Positions 42,363 through 52,490 are shown, counted from the first letter of the stretch. The stretch is DNA of 64,000 nt from Cryobacterium sp. Y11 (GCF_002929535.1 NZ_PJJO01000056.1:62001-126000), one strand, 5' to 3'. The notes: generated by a model from the letters alone, not told the origin. Program-made: numbers and translations.

Positions 42363-42390
42363 ACCAGGCAATGGACACCAGGCAATGGAG
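42363..42390 (+). repeat. 14-bp tandem repeat at the rbpA ribosome site
   Basis: ACCAGGCAATGGAC (42363-42376) is followed directly by ACCAGGCAATGGAG (42377-42390), with one difference in the last base. The second copy creates the GGAGG ribosome site. The leader just upstream also holds two inverted repeats: ACGTAC-TGCC-GTACGT (42327-42342) and GTACATTTGTAC (42353-42364). Confidence 0.8.
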
Positions 42391-42397
42391 GAACAAG

Positions 42398-42766
42398 ATG
42401 GCATCAGGCGGTAGCGCAATTCGTGGCTCGCGTGTAGGCGCGGGCCCCATGGGCGAGCAGGACCGCGGTTTTCATGCGGACCGCATCAAGGTCTCCTACT
42501 GGGACGCGCTGGGCAATGAGACCGTTCGGTACTTTGCCGCGAGCCTTCCCGACGAAGAGATCCCCGTGACCATCGACTGCCCGTCGTCCGGGCTGCCGGC
42601 AGGTCGCGACAAGGAGAATCCTCCGTCGGTTGTGAAGCTGGAGCCCTACAAGACGCACCTGGCCTACGTGAAGGAGCGTCGCACCGAAGAAGAAGCAGAG
42701 TCGCTTCTTGAAGAAGCGCTCAACCAGTTGCGCGTTCGCCGTGGCAAGCTGTCACCGACCAACTGA
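42398..42766 (+). CDS. rbpA: RNA polymerase-binding protein RbpA
   Basis: RbpA is an actinobacterial transcription factor that binds the housekeeping sigma factor and stabilises the open promoter complex. The 122-residue protein has the basic N-terminal tail (MASGGSAIRGSRVGAGPMGE), a central beta domain (RIKVSYWDALGNETVRYFAA, VPVTIDCPSSGLPAG region) and the C-terminal sigma-binding helices (THLAYVKERRTEEEAESLLE). Only one cysteine remains in the core, so zinc binding of the Streptomyces kind is unlikely. ATG 42398 is fixed by GGAGG 7 nt upstream; an in-frame ATG at 42371 lies inside the repeat. Confidence 0.95.
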   Translation: MASGGSAIRGSRVGAGPMGEQDRGFHADRIKVSYWDALGNETVRYFAASLPDEEIPVTIDCPSSGLPAGRDKENPPSVVKLEPYKTHLAYVKERRTEEEAESLLEEALNQLRVRRGKLSPTN

Positions 42767-42798
42767 TCAAGCTCGCAACCTCATCTGTTGTAAAAAAA

Positions 42799-42833
42799 TA
42801 CCGGCTCTCAAGAAATCGAAAGCCGGTACTTTT
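42799..42833 (+). terminator. Terminator after rbpA
   Basis: TACCGGCT and AGCCGGTA form an 8-bp stem with a partly paired inner part. A CTTTTTG tract follows and an A-run precedes it. It can serve both rbpA and the convergent pgl gene. Confidence 0.8.
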
Positions 42834-42882
42834 TGTCACTCGTTACGCCCGATCACGGGCACGAGCTAAGCGGATGCTGCCA

Positions 42883-43677
42883 CTAGTACGCAGAAGTAAT
42901 GAGGCTTTCCGGAACCTGCGCGGCCGCGTCGCTGTCAACGAAGAACATCGTGCGATAGCGTCCCTTGATTCCGGCAGCGGGGACCTCGTCACGGCTAGCC
43001 CCGGCCAGAGCGAGCCCGAGGGCCGATGCCTTGTCTGAGCCAGCCAGAACCAACCAGACACGGTCTGACGAATTCAGCACGGGGCGGGTGAGCGACAACC
43101 GGCCGGCCGGTGGCTTGGGGGAGTCGCGCACTGCGATCACACTAGCCGCACTCTCGCGAATGCCGGACCCGTGCGGAAACAGCGACGCGATATGTCCGTC
43201 GGGGCCGACTCCGAGGAACGTTACGTCGAAACGGGGGTATTGAGCACCCGCAGGGGCATGCGCGAGTAGTTCTGCCGTGTACTGCTCCGCCGCGGCTGTC
43301 AGCGCGTCGGTCTCGTCGCTCGGGTCATCAGATGCACCGAACGCGTGAATGTTCCGTTGCGGTACGTCAATGTGGTCGAGGAGCGCTTCGCGCGCCTGTA
43401 CCTCATTGCGTTCCGGGTCGCCACGGGGCACCCAGCGTTCGTCACCCCACCAAAAATTGACCCTGGTCCAATCGATGCTGTCGCGTGCCGCTGATTCATT
43501 GATGGCCACCAACACGGCGATCCCGACCGAACCACCGGTCAGCACCACGTTCGCTTCATCTTGCTCCTGCAGAACATCAACCATGTTCGTCAGAAACCGG
43601 GCAGCAACCGACCCCGCAAGTGCCTTCTTATTCTGATGCACCAGTACGCGTCGTTCGTTGGTCACTGTCACAGTCAC
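42883..43677 (-). CDS. pgl: 6-phosphogluconolactonase
   Basis: Pgl hydrolyses 6-phosphogluconolactone in the oxidative pentose phosphate pathway. The 264-residue NagB-like protein has VLTGGSVGIAVL near the N-terminus, RVNFWWGDERWVPRGDPERN (signature), the central FDVTFLGVGPDGHIASLFPH and RLSLTRPVLNSSDRVWLVLA. It is the last gene of the minus-strand cluster and overlaps opcA by 4 nt, following zwf function directly in the pathway. Confidence 0.95.
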   Translation of the reverse strand: MTVTVTNERRVLVHQNKKALAGSVAARFLTNMVDVLQEQDEANVVLTGGSVGIAVLVAINESAARDSIDWTRVNFWWGDERWVPRGDPERNEVQAREALLDHIDVPQRNIHAFGASDDPSDETDALTAAAEQYTAELLAHAPAGAQYPRFDVTFLGVGPDGHIASLFPHGSGIRESAASVIAVRDSPKPPAGRLSLTRPVLNSSDRVWLVLAGSDKASALGLALAGASRDEVPAAGIKGRYRTMFFVDSDAAAQVPESLITSAY

Positions 43678-44636
43678 GCTCCGGTTCGTTGGGCCACCAC
43701 GTCATCAAGTTGCGGCAGGCCGCGCGTGATTACCTCACCATACAGCTCATCAGGATCGAGTCTGCGCAGTTCGTCTGCCAGACAGTCGCGCAGGCTGCGA
43801 CGCTTGAGCGTCAGATCCTGCGTGGGCTGCCCCGGCTGGCTGAGCGTGGCAATGTCCGGTGTCTCGCGTTCCAGGGAAATCGTTCCCGAGGCTCGCGTAA
43901 GGCGTACACCGTGTACGTGGTTGGTCTGCGGCCCCGCGGTCAGCTCGCACTGCACGGGTACCTGCAGCTGCATCTGCAGCCAGGCGGCGAGCAAAGTCGT
44001 TGACGGTGAAGCAGCAGCACCGTTGACCTGAATACCGATGACCGGCTCGTACGGCGGCTGGTCCAGCACAGCGGCGAGCTGGGCCCGCCAAATCGTCAGT
44101 CGTGTCCAGGCGAAGTCCGTGTCGCCAGGGCGATAGCTACTGGACAGCTGGTGCAATGCCGCCTGCGGGTCGGGCTGGGTGGAAGCATCCGTAATGCGCC
44201 GATAAGCAATCCGACCAAGCGGAGAGTCAGCAGGGACAGCCGGCGCCGTACCGGGCCACCAGGCCACCACTGGAGCATCTGACAGCAGCAGGCCGGTGAC
44301 CAGGCTCTCCGGATCATCCGCAGCGTCGCCGTAGACGCGCAGCACAATGACCTCACTCGCGCCGGCGTCGCCGCCAACCCGAATTTCAGCGTCGACGCGC
44401 GCGTCGAGCTTCGCGGGACCCTCGGATGGATCCTGGGTCGAGACAACAATGACGCGCATCGGGTGTTCTCTCGACGCATCATTCGCGGCCTCAATGGCCT
44501 CCTCTTCGTGCCCGAGGGTGGACGCGATGATCAGGGTCAGCACGCGGCCGAGGGCGACTGCACCGCCCTCCTCTCGAATGCGCACGAGCGCCTTGGAGAT
44601 CTTGGCGGTGCTTGTATTGGGCAGATCGACGATCAT
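43674..44636 (-). CDS. opcA: Glucose-6-phosphate dehydrogenase assembly protein OpcA
   Basis: OpcA is needed for active G6P dehydrogenase in cyanobacteria and actinobacteria. The 320-residue protein begins MIVDLPNTSTAKISKALVRI and has REEGGAVALGRVLTLII, HPMRVIVVS, VTGLLLSDAPVVAWWPG, TRLTIWRAQLAAVLDQPP and a C-terminal LADELRRLDPDELYGEV. It overlaps zwf and pgl by 4 nt on each side, so the three are made together. Confidence 0.95.
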   Translation of the reverse strand: MIVDLPNTSTAKISKALVRIREEGGAVALGRVLTLIIASTLGHEEEAIEAANDASREHPMRVIVVSTQDPSEGPAKLDARVDAEIRVGGDAGASEVIVLRVYGDAADDPESLVTGLLLSDAPVVAWWPGTAPAVPADSPLGRIAYRRITDASTQPDPQAALHQLSSSYRPGDTDFAWTRLTIWRAQLAAVLDQPPYEPVIGIQVNGAAASPSTTLLAAWLQMQLQVPVQCELTAGPQTNHVHGVRLTRASGTISLERETPDIATLSQPGQPTQDLTLKRRSLRDCLADELRRLDPDELYGEVITRGLPQLDDVVAQRTGA

Positions 44637-46174
44637 GGTCGCCTCCAGGTACGGCCGTCGCGGGCCAATAGTTCATCAGCGGATGTTGGTCCCCAGGTGC
44701 CGGGGCGGTACTGCTCAGGCTGACCCTGGGTCGCCCAGTATTCTTCCACCGGATCCAGAATCTTCCAGGACAGCTCGACCTCTTCGTGCCGGGGGAACAA
44801 CGGCGGGTCGCCGAGAAGTACGTCAAGAATGAGTCGTTCATAGGCTTCGGGGCTTGCCTCCGTGAAGGCGTGGCCGTAACCGAAGTCCATAGTTACGTCG
44901 CGCACCTGCATGACATCTCCAGGAACCTTGGAGCCGAAACGAATGGTGACACCCTCGTCGGGCTGAACCCGGATAACCAGCGCGTTGTGGCCTAGTTCGG
45001 CCGTCTGACCGGGGGCAAACAGGTACTGCGGGGCCCGTTTGAAGACAACGGCAATTTCGGTGACACGGCGACCGAGACGTTTGCCAGCGCGCAGATAGAA
45101 CGGCACTCCAGCCCAGCGCCGGGTGTCAATCGTTAATCGCATAGCGGCGTAGGTCTCGGTAACCGACTCTGGGTCCATGCCATCTTCATCAAGAAAACCA
45201 GTTACCCGCTCGCCGCCCTGCCATCCGCCGGCGTACTGGCCGCGCGCTGTGCCCAGGCCGAGGTCATCGGGCAACCGCACCGAGGCGAGTACTTTTTCCT
45301 TCTCGGTTCGAAGAGAGGCAGCGTCGAAGGAGATGGGCTCCTCCATTGCCGTCAGCGCGAGCAACTGCAGAAGATGGTTCTGAATGACGTCGCGAGCGGC
45401 GCCGATACCGTCGTAGTAGCCAGCACGGCCACCAACACCGATGTCTTCGGCCATGGTGATTTGCACGTGTTCGACGTGGTTGGCGTTCCACAGCGGTTCG
45501 AACATCTGGTTGGCGAAGCGCAGTGCCAAAATGTTTTGCACCGTCTCCTTACCCAGGTAGTGGTCGATACGAAAAACGGAGTCGGGCGGAAAGACCGATT
45601 CGACAACGTCATTCAGCTCACGAGCCGTTTTCAGGTCGCTCCCGAACGGCTTCTCAATGACGACACGTCGCCACTGGCCGTTCTTTTGCTCGGCCAGTCC
45701 CGAGCGACGTAACTGCTCGGTCACTTGTGGGAATGCCTTTGGCGGAATGGCGAGGTAGAACGCGTGGTTGCCCATGGTTCCGCGCTCCCGGTCGAGGTCA
45801 TCAATAGTCTGGGTCAACCGGACGAAGGACTCGTCGTCGTCAAAAGTGCCGGAGACGAAGCGAATACCTTCGGCCAGCTGAGCCCAGACGTCCTCGTGAA
45901 ATTCGGTGCGAGCGTATTCCTTGACGGAATCATGCACGATTTGCATAAAGTCTTGATTGTCCCAGTCGCGGCGGGCGAAGCCGACCAGTGCGAAGCCGGG
46001 CGGTAATAGGCCGCGATTGGCGAGGTCGTAAACCGCGGGCATGAGTTTCTTGCGCGCGAGGTCACCAGTGACGCCGAAGATCACGAGGCTAGAGGGCCCG
46101 GCGATGCGATTCAAGCGATAGTCGGAAGGCGACCTGAGCGGATTAAACTCCGGGGTGATTTCCACCGGGGACAT
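44633..46174 (-). CDS. zwf: Glucose-6-phosphate 1-dehydrogenase
   Basis: Zwf oxidises glucose-6-phosphate and supplies NADPH. The 513-residue protein has the cofactor site LVIFGVTGDLARKKLMPAVY, the VVIEKPFGSDL lysine region, the active-site signature RIDHYLGKETVQNILALRFA and YLRAGKRLGRRVTEIAVVFK. It begins the tight trio zwf-opcA-pgl. A 120-bp gap with a hairpin separates it from pgi, so it may also have its own promoter. Confidence 0.97.
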   Translation of the reverse strand: MSPVEITPEFNPLRSPSDYRLNRIAGPSSLVIFGVTGDLARKKLMPAVYDLANRGLLPPGFALVGFARRDWDNQDFMQIVHDSVKEYARTEFHEDVWAQLAEGIRFVSGTFDDDESFVRLTQTIDDLDRERGTMGNHAFYLAIPPKAFPQVTEQLRRSGLAEQKNGQWRRVVIEKPFGSDLKTARELNDVVESVFPPDSVFRIDHYLGKETVQNILALRFANQMFEPLWNANHVEHVQITMAEDIGVGGRAGYYDGIGAARDVIQNHLLQLLALTAMEEPISFDAASLRTEKEKVLASVRLPDDLGLGTARGQYAGGWQGGERVTGFLDEDGMDPESVTETYAAMRLTIDTRRWAGVPFYLRAGKRLGRRVTEIAVVFKRAPQYLFAPGQTAELGHNALVIRVQPDEGVTIRFGSKVPGDVMQVRDVTMDFGYGHAFTEASPEAYERLILDVLLGDPPLFPRHEEVELSWKILDPVEEYWATQGQPEQYRPGTWGPTSADELLARDGRTWRRP

Positions 46175-46251
46175 GCGGCTCCTTTAAAGAACAAGTGCAG
46201 ACGGAACACTGCAACGGAAGAGGGTTGGAAGGAAGAATAGTTGCTGAAGTT

Positions 46252-46286
46252 GGGGTTTCTCGCTGCGGGGGGCTACGAGAAACCCC
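46252..46286 (-). terminator. Hairpin between pgi and zwf
   Basis: GGGGTTTCTCG and CGAGAAACCCC form an 11-bp stem with a 13-nt loop, just after the pgi stop on the minus strand. No T-run follows. It may reduce read-through from pgi into zwf. TATTCT, a possible minus-strand -10 for zwf, lies at 46235-46240. Confidence 0.55.
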
Positions 46287-46294
46287 GGTTGGGC

Positions 46295-47911
46295 CTAGCC
46301 CAGCGCGTTAAACAGGGCGCTGATGTTCACCTTCGGGTCGGTCAGGGTCAGGGTCAGAACGGGTCGACCGTGCTCAGCGAGCACGCTCGCGTCGCCGCTA
46401 GCCTGCGCTTGAATGAGCTCGCCAAAGGTGAACGGACGCTCGGGAATATCGAGGTCCTCCGCCGGCGTGGCCAGAATTTGCAGGAAAACGGCTGTTGCTG
46501 TTCCGCCCTTGTGGAACTGACCGGTCGAGTGCAGAAAACGCGGACCCCAGCCGAAGGTGACTGGGCGTTCGGAGAGCGTGGCGAGCTTGGTGCGAACCTC
46601 CGCCAGCTCCGGCAGAGCCAGCCGGTCGACGTAGGCTTGCACGGCCACGTAGCCGTCCGGACCAAGCTCTTCGAGAAGCGCATCGATGGCCGAGGTAAGG
46701 TCGCTCGCCGCGCCAATGACGTGCGGCGTGCCGCGTACTTCGATGCCGTCCGCAATGAACGCGGCTGGCTCCGGCGCCGGGCGGGCGTCGAGCAAGCCGC
46801 GGGTTGCGATCTTGGCGGACTCCACGTCGGGCTGATCGAACGGGTTGATGCCGAGCAGACGCCCGGCGACAGCGGTCGCGTATTCCCAGACCAGGAACTG
46901 CGCGCCGAGGGTTCCGCTGACGCGGATCTCATCGCCCGTCTCTGCGAACGGCTCGGTACCGGCGTCAGCGACGACCCGCACGAGCTGAACGTCGGGCAGC
47001 GCGTTACCGTGTTCCAGAGCGGCAAGCTCGGGAGCATCGAGTTCGAGCACGACGGGCAGAATGCCGGTGCCGAGCTTGCCGGTCGATTCCGCTATGAGCT
47101 GTTCGACCCAGTCGGCGAAGCCCACAATGTGGGTGCCATCCGAGACGATGGCGAGCTTGTCGCGGCGCGGGTTGGTGGCGGCAATCGCGGCCCCGAGCAC
47201 GAGGCCCGGGTTCTCGGGGGAGTCAACGGCCAAGGCCAAAGCGATGGTGTCAGCCTCGTCGAGCAGCGCGCCAACATCGACGCCGGCCAGGCCGGACGGC
47301 ACGAGGCCGAACGCCGTCAATGCTGAGTAGCGTCCACCGACGTTGGGGTCGGCGTTGAAGACGCGATAACCCGCATCCCGAGCGGATGCTTCCAGCGGCG
47401 ACCCCGGATCGGTCACCACGACGATACGCTCGACCGGATCGATGCCAATTGCCCGGAACGCGCGCTCAAACACACGACGCTGGCTGTCGGTTTCGACCGT
47501 TGAACCACTCTTCGAGGAGACCACAAGAGCGGTGCCTGCGAGGTTGTCGTTGAGCGCGGCAAGCACCTGACCGGGATCAGTGGAGTCAAGAACGGTGAGG
47601 TTCACGCCGGCCGTACGGGTGATGACCTCGGGGGCCAGTGACGAACCACCCATGCCCGCGAGAGCGATCTGGGTGACGCCGCGAGCCTGCAGTATGGCTC
47701 GCAGCTCCACGATTTCAGCAACGAGCGGGCGAGACACGGCGACGGACTCGGTCCAACCGAGCCGAAGTGTGGCCTCGGCCTCAACCTCCGGCCCCCACAG
47801 GGCTGGATTGAGACCGGTGATACCCGAGGCGACGAGGTCCGTGACGAGGGTGGGTACCGTGGTGCGCACAGCATCCGCAGCTGCGCCACTGACGGATATA
47901 CGAAAACTCAT
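46295..47911 (-). CDS. pgi: Glucose-6-phosphate isomerase
   Basis: Pgi interconverts glucose-6-phosphate and fructose-6-phosphate. The 538-residue protein has two SIS subdomains: IALAGMGGSSLAPEVI with VVSSKSGSTVETDSQRRVFE (phosphate loop), and VVTDPGSPLEASARDAGYRV. The catalytic region around GGRYSALTAFGLVPSGLAGV follows. This is the variant found in actinobacterial tal-pgi-zwf clusters. It overlaps tal by one base (TGATG), implying coupling. Confidence 0.94.
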   Translation of the reverse strand: MSFRISVSGAAADAVRTTVPTLVTDLVASGITGLNPALWGPEVEAEATLRLGWTESVAVSRPLVAEIVELRAILQARGVTQIALAGMGGSSLAPEVITRTAGVNLTVLDSTDPGQVLAALNDNLAGTALVVSSKSGSTVETDSQRRVFERAFRAIGIDPVERIVVVTDPGSPLEASARDAGYRVFNADPNVGGRYSALTAFGLVPSGLAGVDVGALLDEADTIALALAVDSPENPGLVLGAAIAATNPRRDKLAIVSDGTHIVGFADWVEQLIAESTGKLGTGILPVVLELDAPELAALEHGNALPDVQLVRVVADAGTEPFAETGDEIRVSGTLGAQFLVWEYATAVAGRLLGINPFDQPDVESAKIATRGLLDARPAPEPAAFIADGIEVRGTPHVIGAASDLTSAIDALLEELGPDGYVAVQAYVDRLALPELAEVRTKLATLSERPVTFGWGPRFLHSTGQFHKGGTATAVFLQILATPAEDLDIPERPFTFGELIQAQASGDASVLAEHGRPVLTLTLTDPKVNISALFNALG

Positions 47912-49038
47912 CAGCCCACCGAGGTGGTTGAGGCTGCGGTGAGAGCCGTCTGCACGGTGTCAAGAAGTTCGTTCCAAGACACCTCAAACTTGGCGAGGCC
48001 TTCTTCTTCAAGTACGCGCGTGACGTCGTCATAGGAGACGCCCTGCGCGGACAGCGCGTCGAGCACGGTGTTGGCGGCGGCGTAGGAGCCGGTGACGGAG
48101 TCGGCCGGGATGACGCCGTGGTCGGCTGTAGCCTTCATGGTTTTCTCCGGCATGGTGTTCACGACCTCGGGGGCGACCAGTTCGGTCACGTAGAGGGTGT
48201 CGGGAAGACTGGCATCCTTGACGCCGGTTGACGCCCAGAGCGGACGCTGCTTGGTGGCGCCGGACTTGATCAGACCGAGGGCACGTTCGCTACTGAAGGC
48301 CTGCTCGTAGACCTGGTAGGCGAGCTGGGCGTTGGCGACGCCAGCCTTGCTCTTCAGGGCGAGGGCTTCGGGGGTTCCGATGGCTTCGAGGCGGGTGTTG
48401 ATCTCAGAGTCGACCCGCGAGACGAAGAACGAGGCGACGGAGTGAATGGTAGAGAGGTCGATGCCGGCAGCCTTGGCCTGTTCGAGTCCGGCCAGGTAGG
48501 CGTTGATGACCTGACGGTGACGTTCGAGGCTGAAGATCAGGGTGACGTTCACGCTGATGCCGAGGGCAGTCGTCGCAGTGATGGCTTCGAGGCCTTCAAC
48601 GGTCGCGGGAATCTTGATCATGGCGTTGGGACGGTTGACCTTGGCCCACAGCTTCTGAGCTTCGGCGACCGTTCCTGCCGCGTTACGGGCGAGGCTCGGT
48701 TCGACTTCAATAGAGACGCGTCCGTCCTGACCGTTGGTCGAGTCGTAGACGGGGCGGAAGATGTCACAGGCGGCTGCGACGTCGTCGGTCGTGATGGCGA
48801 AGACAGAGTCGACCACGTTCGTACCGGCAGCGGCGAGGGTCGCCACCTGCTCGGTGTACGCCTCGCCGTTGGCGAGGGCGCCGGCGAAGATGGTGGGGTT
48901 GGTGGTCACGCCAACGACGTTGCTGTTCTCGATCAGATCCTGCAGCCCACCGGAATTGATGCGCTCACGGGACAGGTCGTCTAGCCAGATACTGACGCCA
49001 GCGGCGGACAGCGAAGCGAGGGGGGAGGGAGTTGTCAT
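47911..49038 (-). CDS. tal: Transaldolase
   Basis: Tal transfers dihydroxyacetone units in the non-oxidative pentose phosphate pathway. The 375-residue protein has [25 protein letters not shown], the Schiff-base lysine in [36 protein letters not shown] and [12 protein letters not shown]. This is the longer actinobacterial form. It lies 116 bp after tkt and overlaps pgi by one base. Confidence 0.96.
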   Translation of the reverse strand: MTTPSPLASLSAAGVSIWLDDLSRERINSGGLQDLIENSNVVGVTTNPTIFAGALANGEAYTEQVATLAAAGTNVVDSVFAITTDDVAAACDIFRPVYDSTNGQDGRVSIEVEPSLARNAAGTVAEAQKLWAKVNRPNAMIKIPATVEGLEAITATTALGISVNVTLIFSLERHRQVINAYLAGLEQAKAAGIDLSTIHSVASFFVSRVDSEINTRLEAIGTPEALALKSKAGVANAQLAYQVYEQAFSSERALGLIKSGATKQRPLWASTGVKDASLPDTLYVTELVAPEVVNTMPEKTMKATADHGVIPADSVTGSYAAANTVLDALSAQGVSYDDVTRVLEEEGLAKFEVSWNELLDTVQTALTAASTTSVG

Positions 49039-49154
49039 TGTTAAAATCTCCTAATTGTGCCACCGGAAGGCGGCAATGCTGTAGCGGTCTAGTGGAGAGA
49101 CAAGGTGAAGTGCTGCGCTTACCCGCCGTACTGATCGGTACGTGGGGTACAACG

Positions 49155-51248
49155 TCAGGCTGCGCTGATTGATTCCCGGGCTGCGGCAACCACGGCTTCG
49201 GTGGTGATCCCGAATTCGCGGAACAGCGTCTGGTAGTCAGCCGATGCGCCGAAGTGCTCGATCGAAATGCTCCGGCCCGCGTCGCCGACGTAGCCGCGCC
49301 AGGTCAGCGCGAGGCCGGCCTCAACCGATACTCGGGCGGTGATTGCAGCTGGAAGCACGGATTCGCGGTATTCACTGCTCTGCTCTACAAACCATTCCAG
49401 GCAGGGAGCGCTCACTACGCGGGCGTTGATGCCTTCCAGGGCGAGCTGGGCGCGTGCGTCAACGGCAAGCTGCACCTCGGAGCCGGTACCGATCAGAATG
49501 ACGTCCGGCGTTCCACCGGCCGCTTCGGCCAGCACGTAGGCGCCGCGAGCGACATTCTTGGCCGAGGCGAAGATTTCAGCGGATGCTGCGCCCTCGCCGC
49601 GCTCGTACACCGGGATGTTCTGGCGGGTCAAAGCGATCCCGGCCGGGCCGTTTCGGCGTTCCAAAATGGTCTTCCAGGCCCAAGCTGTCTCGTTGGCGTC
49701 ACCGGGACGAACGACGTCGAGGCCCGGAATGGCACGCAGGGTGGCGAGCTGTTCGATTGGCTGGTGCGTGGGTCCGTCTTCGCCGAGTGCGACGGAGTCG
49801 TGGGTCCAGACGAAGATCGACGGTGCCTTCATCAGCGCGGCCAACCGCACCGCTGGACGCATGTAGTCGCTAAAGATGAGAAAGGTGCCGCCGAAGGGGC
49901 GCGTGTTGCCGTGCAGCACGATGCCGTTGAGAATAGCGGCCATGGCGTGCTCGCGAATACCGAAGTGCAGCACACGGCCGTACGAGTTGCCGCTCCATTC
50001 ACCGGTGGAGTGCTCGCTCGGAATGAACGAAGCGGCACCGCCGATGGTGGTGTTGTTCGACTCTGCCAGGTCAGCCGAGCCGCCCCAGAGTTCGGGGATA
50101 ACGCCGCCGAGGGCGGTGAGCACCTTGCCGGACGCCGCGCGGGTCGAGACTGCGGTGCCGCCGGGGAAGACCGGAAGGGCTTCATCGACGCCCTCCGGCA
50201 GGTCGCCGGAGAGAACGCGGTCAAGCAAAACCTTGCGGTCGGGGTTTGCAGCGGCCCAGGCATCGAACTGCACGGTCCATTCGGCGTGCTGTGCCGCGCC
50301 ACGCTCAAGGGCCTGGCGGGTGTGAGCGATGACCTCGGGGGCTACGTCGAAGGTCTTTTCCGGGTCGAAGCCCAGAACGGTCTTCACGCCGGCCAGTTCT
50401 TCGGCGCCGAGAGCTGATCCATGAATCTTACCGGTGTTCTGCTTCTTCGGGCTTGGCCAGCCGATGATCGTCTTGAGAATGATCAGGCTCGGCTTGCCGG
50501 TCTCGAGTTGGGCCGCTTCGATGGCCGCATTTAGCTCGGCGACGTCTTCGACGTAGGAGCCGGTCTTCTTCCAGTCCACCGTCTGCACGTGCCAGTCGTA
50601 TGCGGCATAGCGCGCGGCAACGTCTTCGGTGAAGGCAATGTTGGTGTCGTCTTCAATGGAAATCTGGTTGCTGTCGTAAATCGCGATCAGGTTACCGAGC
50701 TGCTGATGGCCGGCGAGAGAGGATGCCTCGCTCGTCAGACCTTCCTGCAAGTCACCATCGCCGGCGATAACATAGACGAAGTGATCGAAGGGGCTGGCGC
50801 CGGTGGCGGCATCCGGATCGAACAGGCCACGCTCGAAGCGTGAGGCGTAGGCAAAGCCGACAGCGGAGGCGAGTCCCTGGCCGAGCGGCCCGGTGGTGAT
50901 CTCGACGCCATCGGTGTGGCCGTATTCCGGGTGGCCTGGAGTCTTGGATCCCCAGGTGCGCAGGGCCTTGAGGTCCTCGAGTTCGAGGCCGTAGCCGCCG
51001 AGGTACAACTGAACGTACTGCGTCAGCGAGCTGTGGCCGACCGACAAAATAAACCGGTCACGACCGATCCACTCATTGTCGGCCGGGTCCCGGCGCATGA
51101 CCTTCTGAAACAACAGGTAGGCGGCGGGAGCGAGGCTCATCGCTGTACCCGGATGCCCATTCCCAACCTTCTCAACGGCGTCAGCCGCCAGAATGCGTGC
51201 GGTGTTAACCGCCTGATCGTCAACGGAATCCCATTGGAAAGCTGCCAC
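49155..51248 (-). CDS. tkt: Transketolase
   Basis: Tkt moves two-carbon units between sugar phosphates using thiamine diphosphate. The 697-residue protein has [20 protein letters not shown], the ThDP site [54 protein letters not shown] and the C-terminal [23 protein letters not shown] 51248 is preferred to the in-frame start at 51290: it has GAAGGG 9 nt upstream and gives the usual [20 protein letters not shown] start. The upstream palindrome also lies outside the gene with this start. Confidence 0.95.
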   Translation of the reverse strand: MAAFQWDSVDDQAVNTARILAADAVEKVGNGHPGTAMSLAPAAYLLFQKVMRRDPADNEWIGRDRFILSVGHSSLTQYVQLYLGGYGLELEDLKALRTWGSKTPGHPEYGHTDGVEITTGPLGQGLASAVGFAYASRFERGLFDPDAATGASPFDHFVYVIAGDGDLQEGLTSEASSLAGHQQLGNLIAIYDSNQISIEDDTNIAFTEDVAARYAAYDWHVQTVDWKKTGSYVEDVAELNAAIEAAQLETGKPSLIILKTIIGWPSPKKQNTGKIHGSALGAEELAGVKTVLGFDPEKTFDVAPEVIAHTRQALERGAAQHAEWTVQFDAWAAANPDRKVLLDRVLSGDLPEGVDEALPVFPGGTAVSTRAASGKVLTALGGVIPELWGGSADLAESNNTTIGGAASFIPSEHSTGEWSGNSYGRVLHFGIREHAMAAILNGIVLHGNTRPFGGTFLIFSDYMRPAVRLAALMKAPSIFVWTHDSVALGEDGPTHQPIEQLATLRAIPGLDVVRPGDANETAWAWKTILERRNGPAGIALTRQNIPVYERGEGAASAEIFASAKNVARGAYVLAEAAGGTPDVILIGTGSEVQLAVDARAQLALEGINARVVSAPCLEWFVEQSSEYRESVLPAAITARVSVEAGLALTWRGYVGDAGRSISIEHFGASADYQTLFREFGITTEAVVAAARESISAA

Positions 51249-51572
51249 GTCACGTAACCCTTCATAGAAGCGAAGGCGGGTTGAGCTCAACCCATCCTTT
51301 TATAGTTGTGCAAGTGTCGGTAGCCATCTCACCGGCGGTGTGGCGCATTTTTCACGCGACAACTACAAGCGAAATGTCACCCCCAGCGAGTTGGCCTGCT
51401 GAGCTGGCCATCTCCCACCCGGGGGCTCACCGAACTACTGATTCACTGTGGGGAGCACGTTAAGTATAGAGACGAATGCGCCCGGATGGGCTCAATGATG
51501 GAACATGTCATTTGTAGGGCAGGGTCGTTCGGTGATCTAGAATTAGAAGAACTGCCTAGCATTCGAGGATTA
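51249..51572. other. tkt-ctaB divergent intergenic region
   Basis: This 324-bp region holds no recognisable gene. On the minus strand TATAAA (complement of 51299-51304) and TATACT (complement of 51463-51468) are -10 candidates for tkt. A perfect palindrome lies at 51278-51293. On the plus strand TAGAAT near 51537 may serve ctaB. Good -35 boxes are not visible. Confidence 0.5.
51278..51293. promoter_or_regulatory. Palindromic operator candidate upstream of tkt
   Basis: GGGTTGAGCTCAACCC is a perfect 16-bp palindrome with no loop, 30 bp upstream of the tkt start. It sits just downstream of TATAAA, so it would cover the predicted transcription start. A repressor site for the pentose phosphate operon is an inference. 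Confidence 0.5.
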
Positions 51573-52490
51573 ATGGACGTCGCACTTCAGACCATCGTGA
51601 GAACTCCGCGTACGCTGAAGCGCACGCTCACGGCCTACGTCTCCCTGACTAAACCGCGAGTCGTCGAGTTGCTCCTCGTGATCACCGCACCGACGATGCT
51701 GCTCGCGGAACGGGGGATCCCCAGCCTCTGGTTGATCCTCGCGACGCTTGTCGGAGGAGCACTGAGCGCTGGGTCGGCCGGGGCGTTCAACTGCTACCTC
51801 GATCGCGATATCGATCGCCTGATGAAGCGTACGAAGAATCGTCCGCTCGTGACCGGTGAGCTGAGCGACCGGGAAGCCTTGATTTTTGCATGGGCGCTCG
51901 GCGCAGCATCCATTGTGTGGTTGGGATTGCTGACCAACTGGCTCGCCGCCGCGCTGTCATTCGGTGCCATTCTTCTCTACGTTGTGTTTTATACGATCAT
52001 TCTCAAACGTCGTACGCCGCAGAATATTGTCTGGGGCGGCGTCGCCGGCTGTATGCCGGTGCTGATCGGCTGGGCAGCCGTGACCGGCGATCTGGCGTGG
52101 TCGCCGGTCATTCTGTTCATGATTGTCTTCCTCTGGACGCCGCCGCACTACTGGCCGTTGTCGATGAAGTACCGCAGCGACTACCAGGCCGCCGGAGTTC
52201 CGATGCTGGCTGTGGTGCGTGGCCGTGCCCAGGTGGGCCTGCAGGTCATCCTGTACGCCTGGGCAACCGTCGCCTGCTCGCTGCTGCTGATTCCGATCGG
52301 CGAGATGGGCCTGCTGTACACCTTCGTCGCGCTCGTGGTCGGTGGCTGGTTCATCTACGAAACTCACCGACTGTACAGCCTCGCCATCCGACACGAGCAC
52401 GTGTCACCGATGCGCGTCTTCCACGGTTCGATCGCCTACCTGACGCTGCTGTTCGTGGCCGTCGGAGTCGACCCGTTGCTGCCGTTCTGA
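51573..52490 (+). CDS. ctaB: Protoheme IX farnesyltransferase (heme O synthase)
   Basis: CtaB attaches a farnesyl group to heme B for aa3-type cytochrome oxidase. The 305-residue membrane protein has about eight helices and the UbiA-family motifs [20 protein letters not shown] and the later [23 protein letters not shown] 51573 is chosen since GAGG lies 5 nt upstream and the protein then starts [12 protein letters not shown]. An in-frame ATG at 51486 would add 29 non-conserved residues. It is divergent from tkt and near ctaA, the next enzyme in the pathway. Confidence 0.95.
   Translation: MDVALQTIVRTPRTLKRTLTAYVSLTKPRVVELLLVITAPTMLLAERGIPSLWLILATLVGGALSAGSAGAFNCYLDRDIDRLMKRTKNRPLVTGELSDREALIFAWALGAASIVWLGLLTNWLAAALSFGAILLYVVFYTIILKRRTPQNIVWGGVAGCMPVLIGWAAVTGDLAWSPVILFMIVFLWTPPHYWPLSMKYRSDYQAAGVPMLAVVRGRAQVGLQVILYAWATVACSLLLIPIGEMGLLYTFVALVVGGWFIYETHRLYSLAIRHEHVSPMRVFHGSIAYLTLLFVAVGVDPLLPF

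Noticed and set aside
44096..44841. Additional ORFs overlapping opcA and the end of zwf in other frames
   Set aside because: Arg/Pro/Ser-rich translations typical of wrong frames in GC-rich genes; opcA and zwf explain the region.
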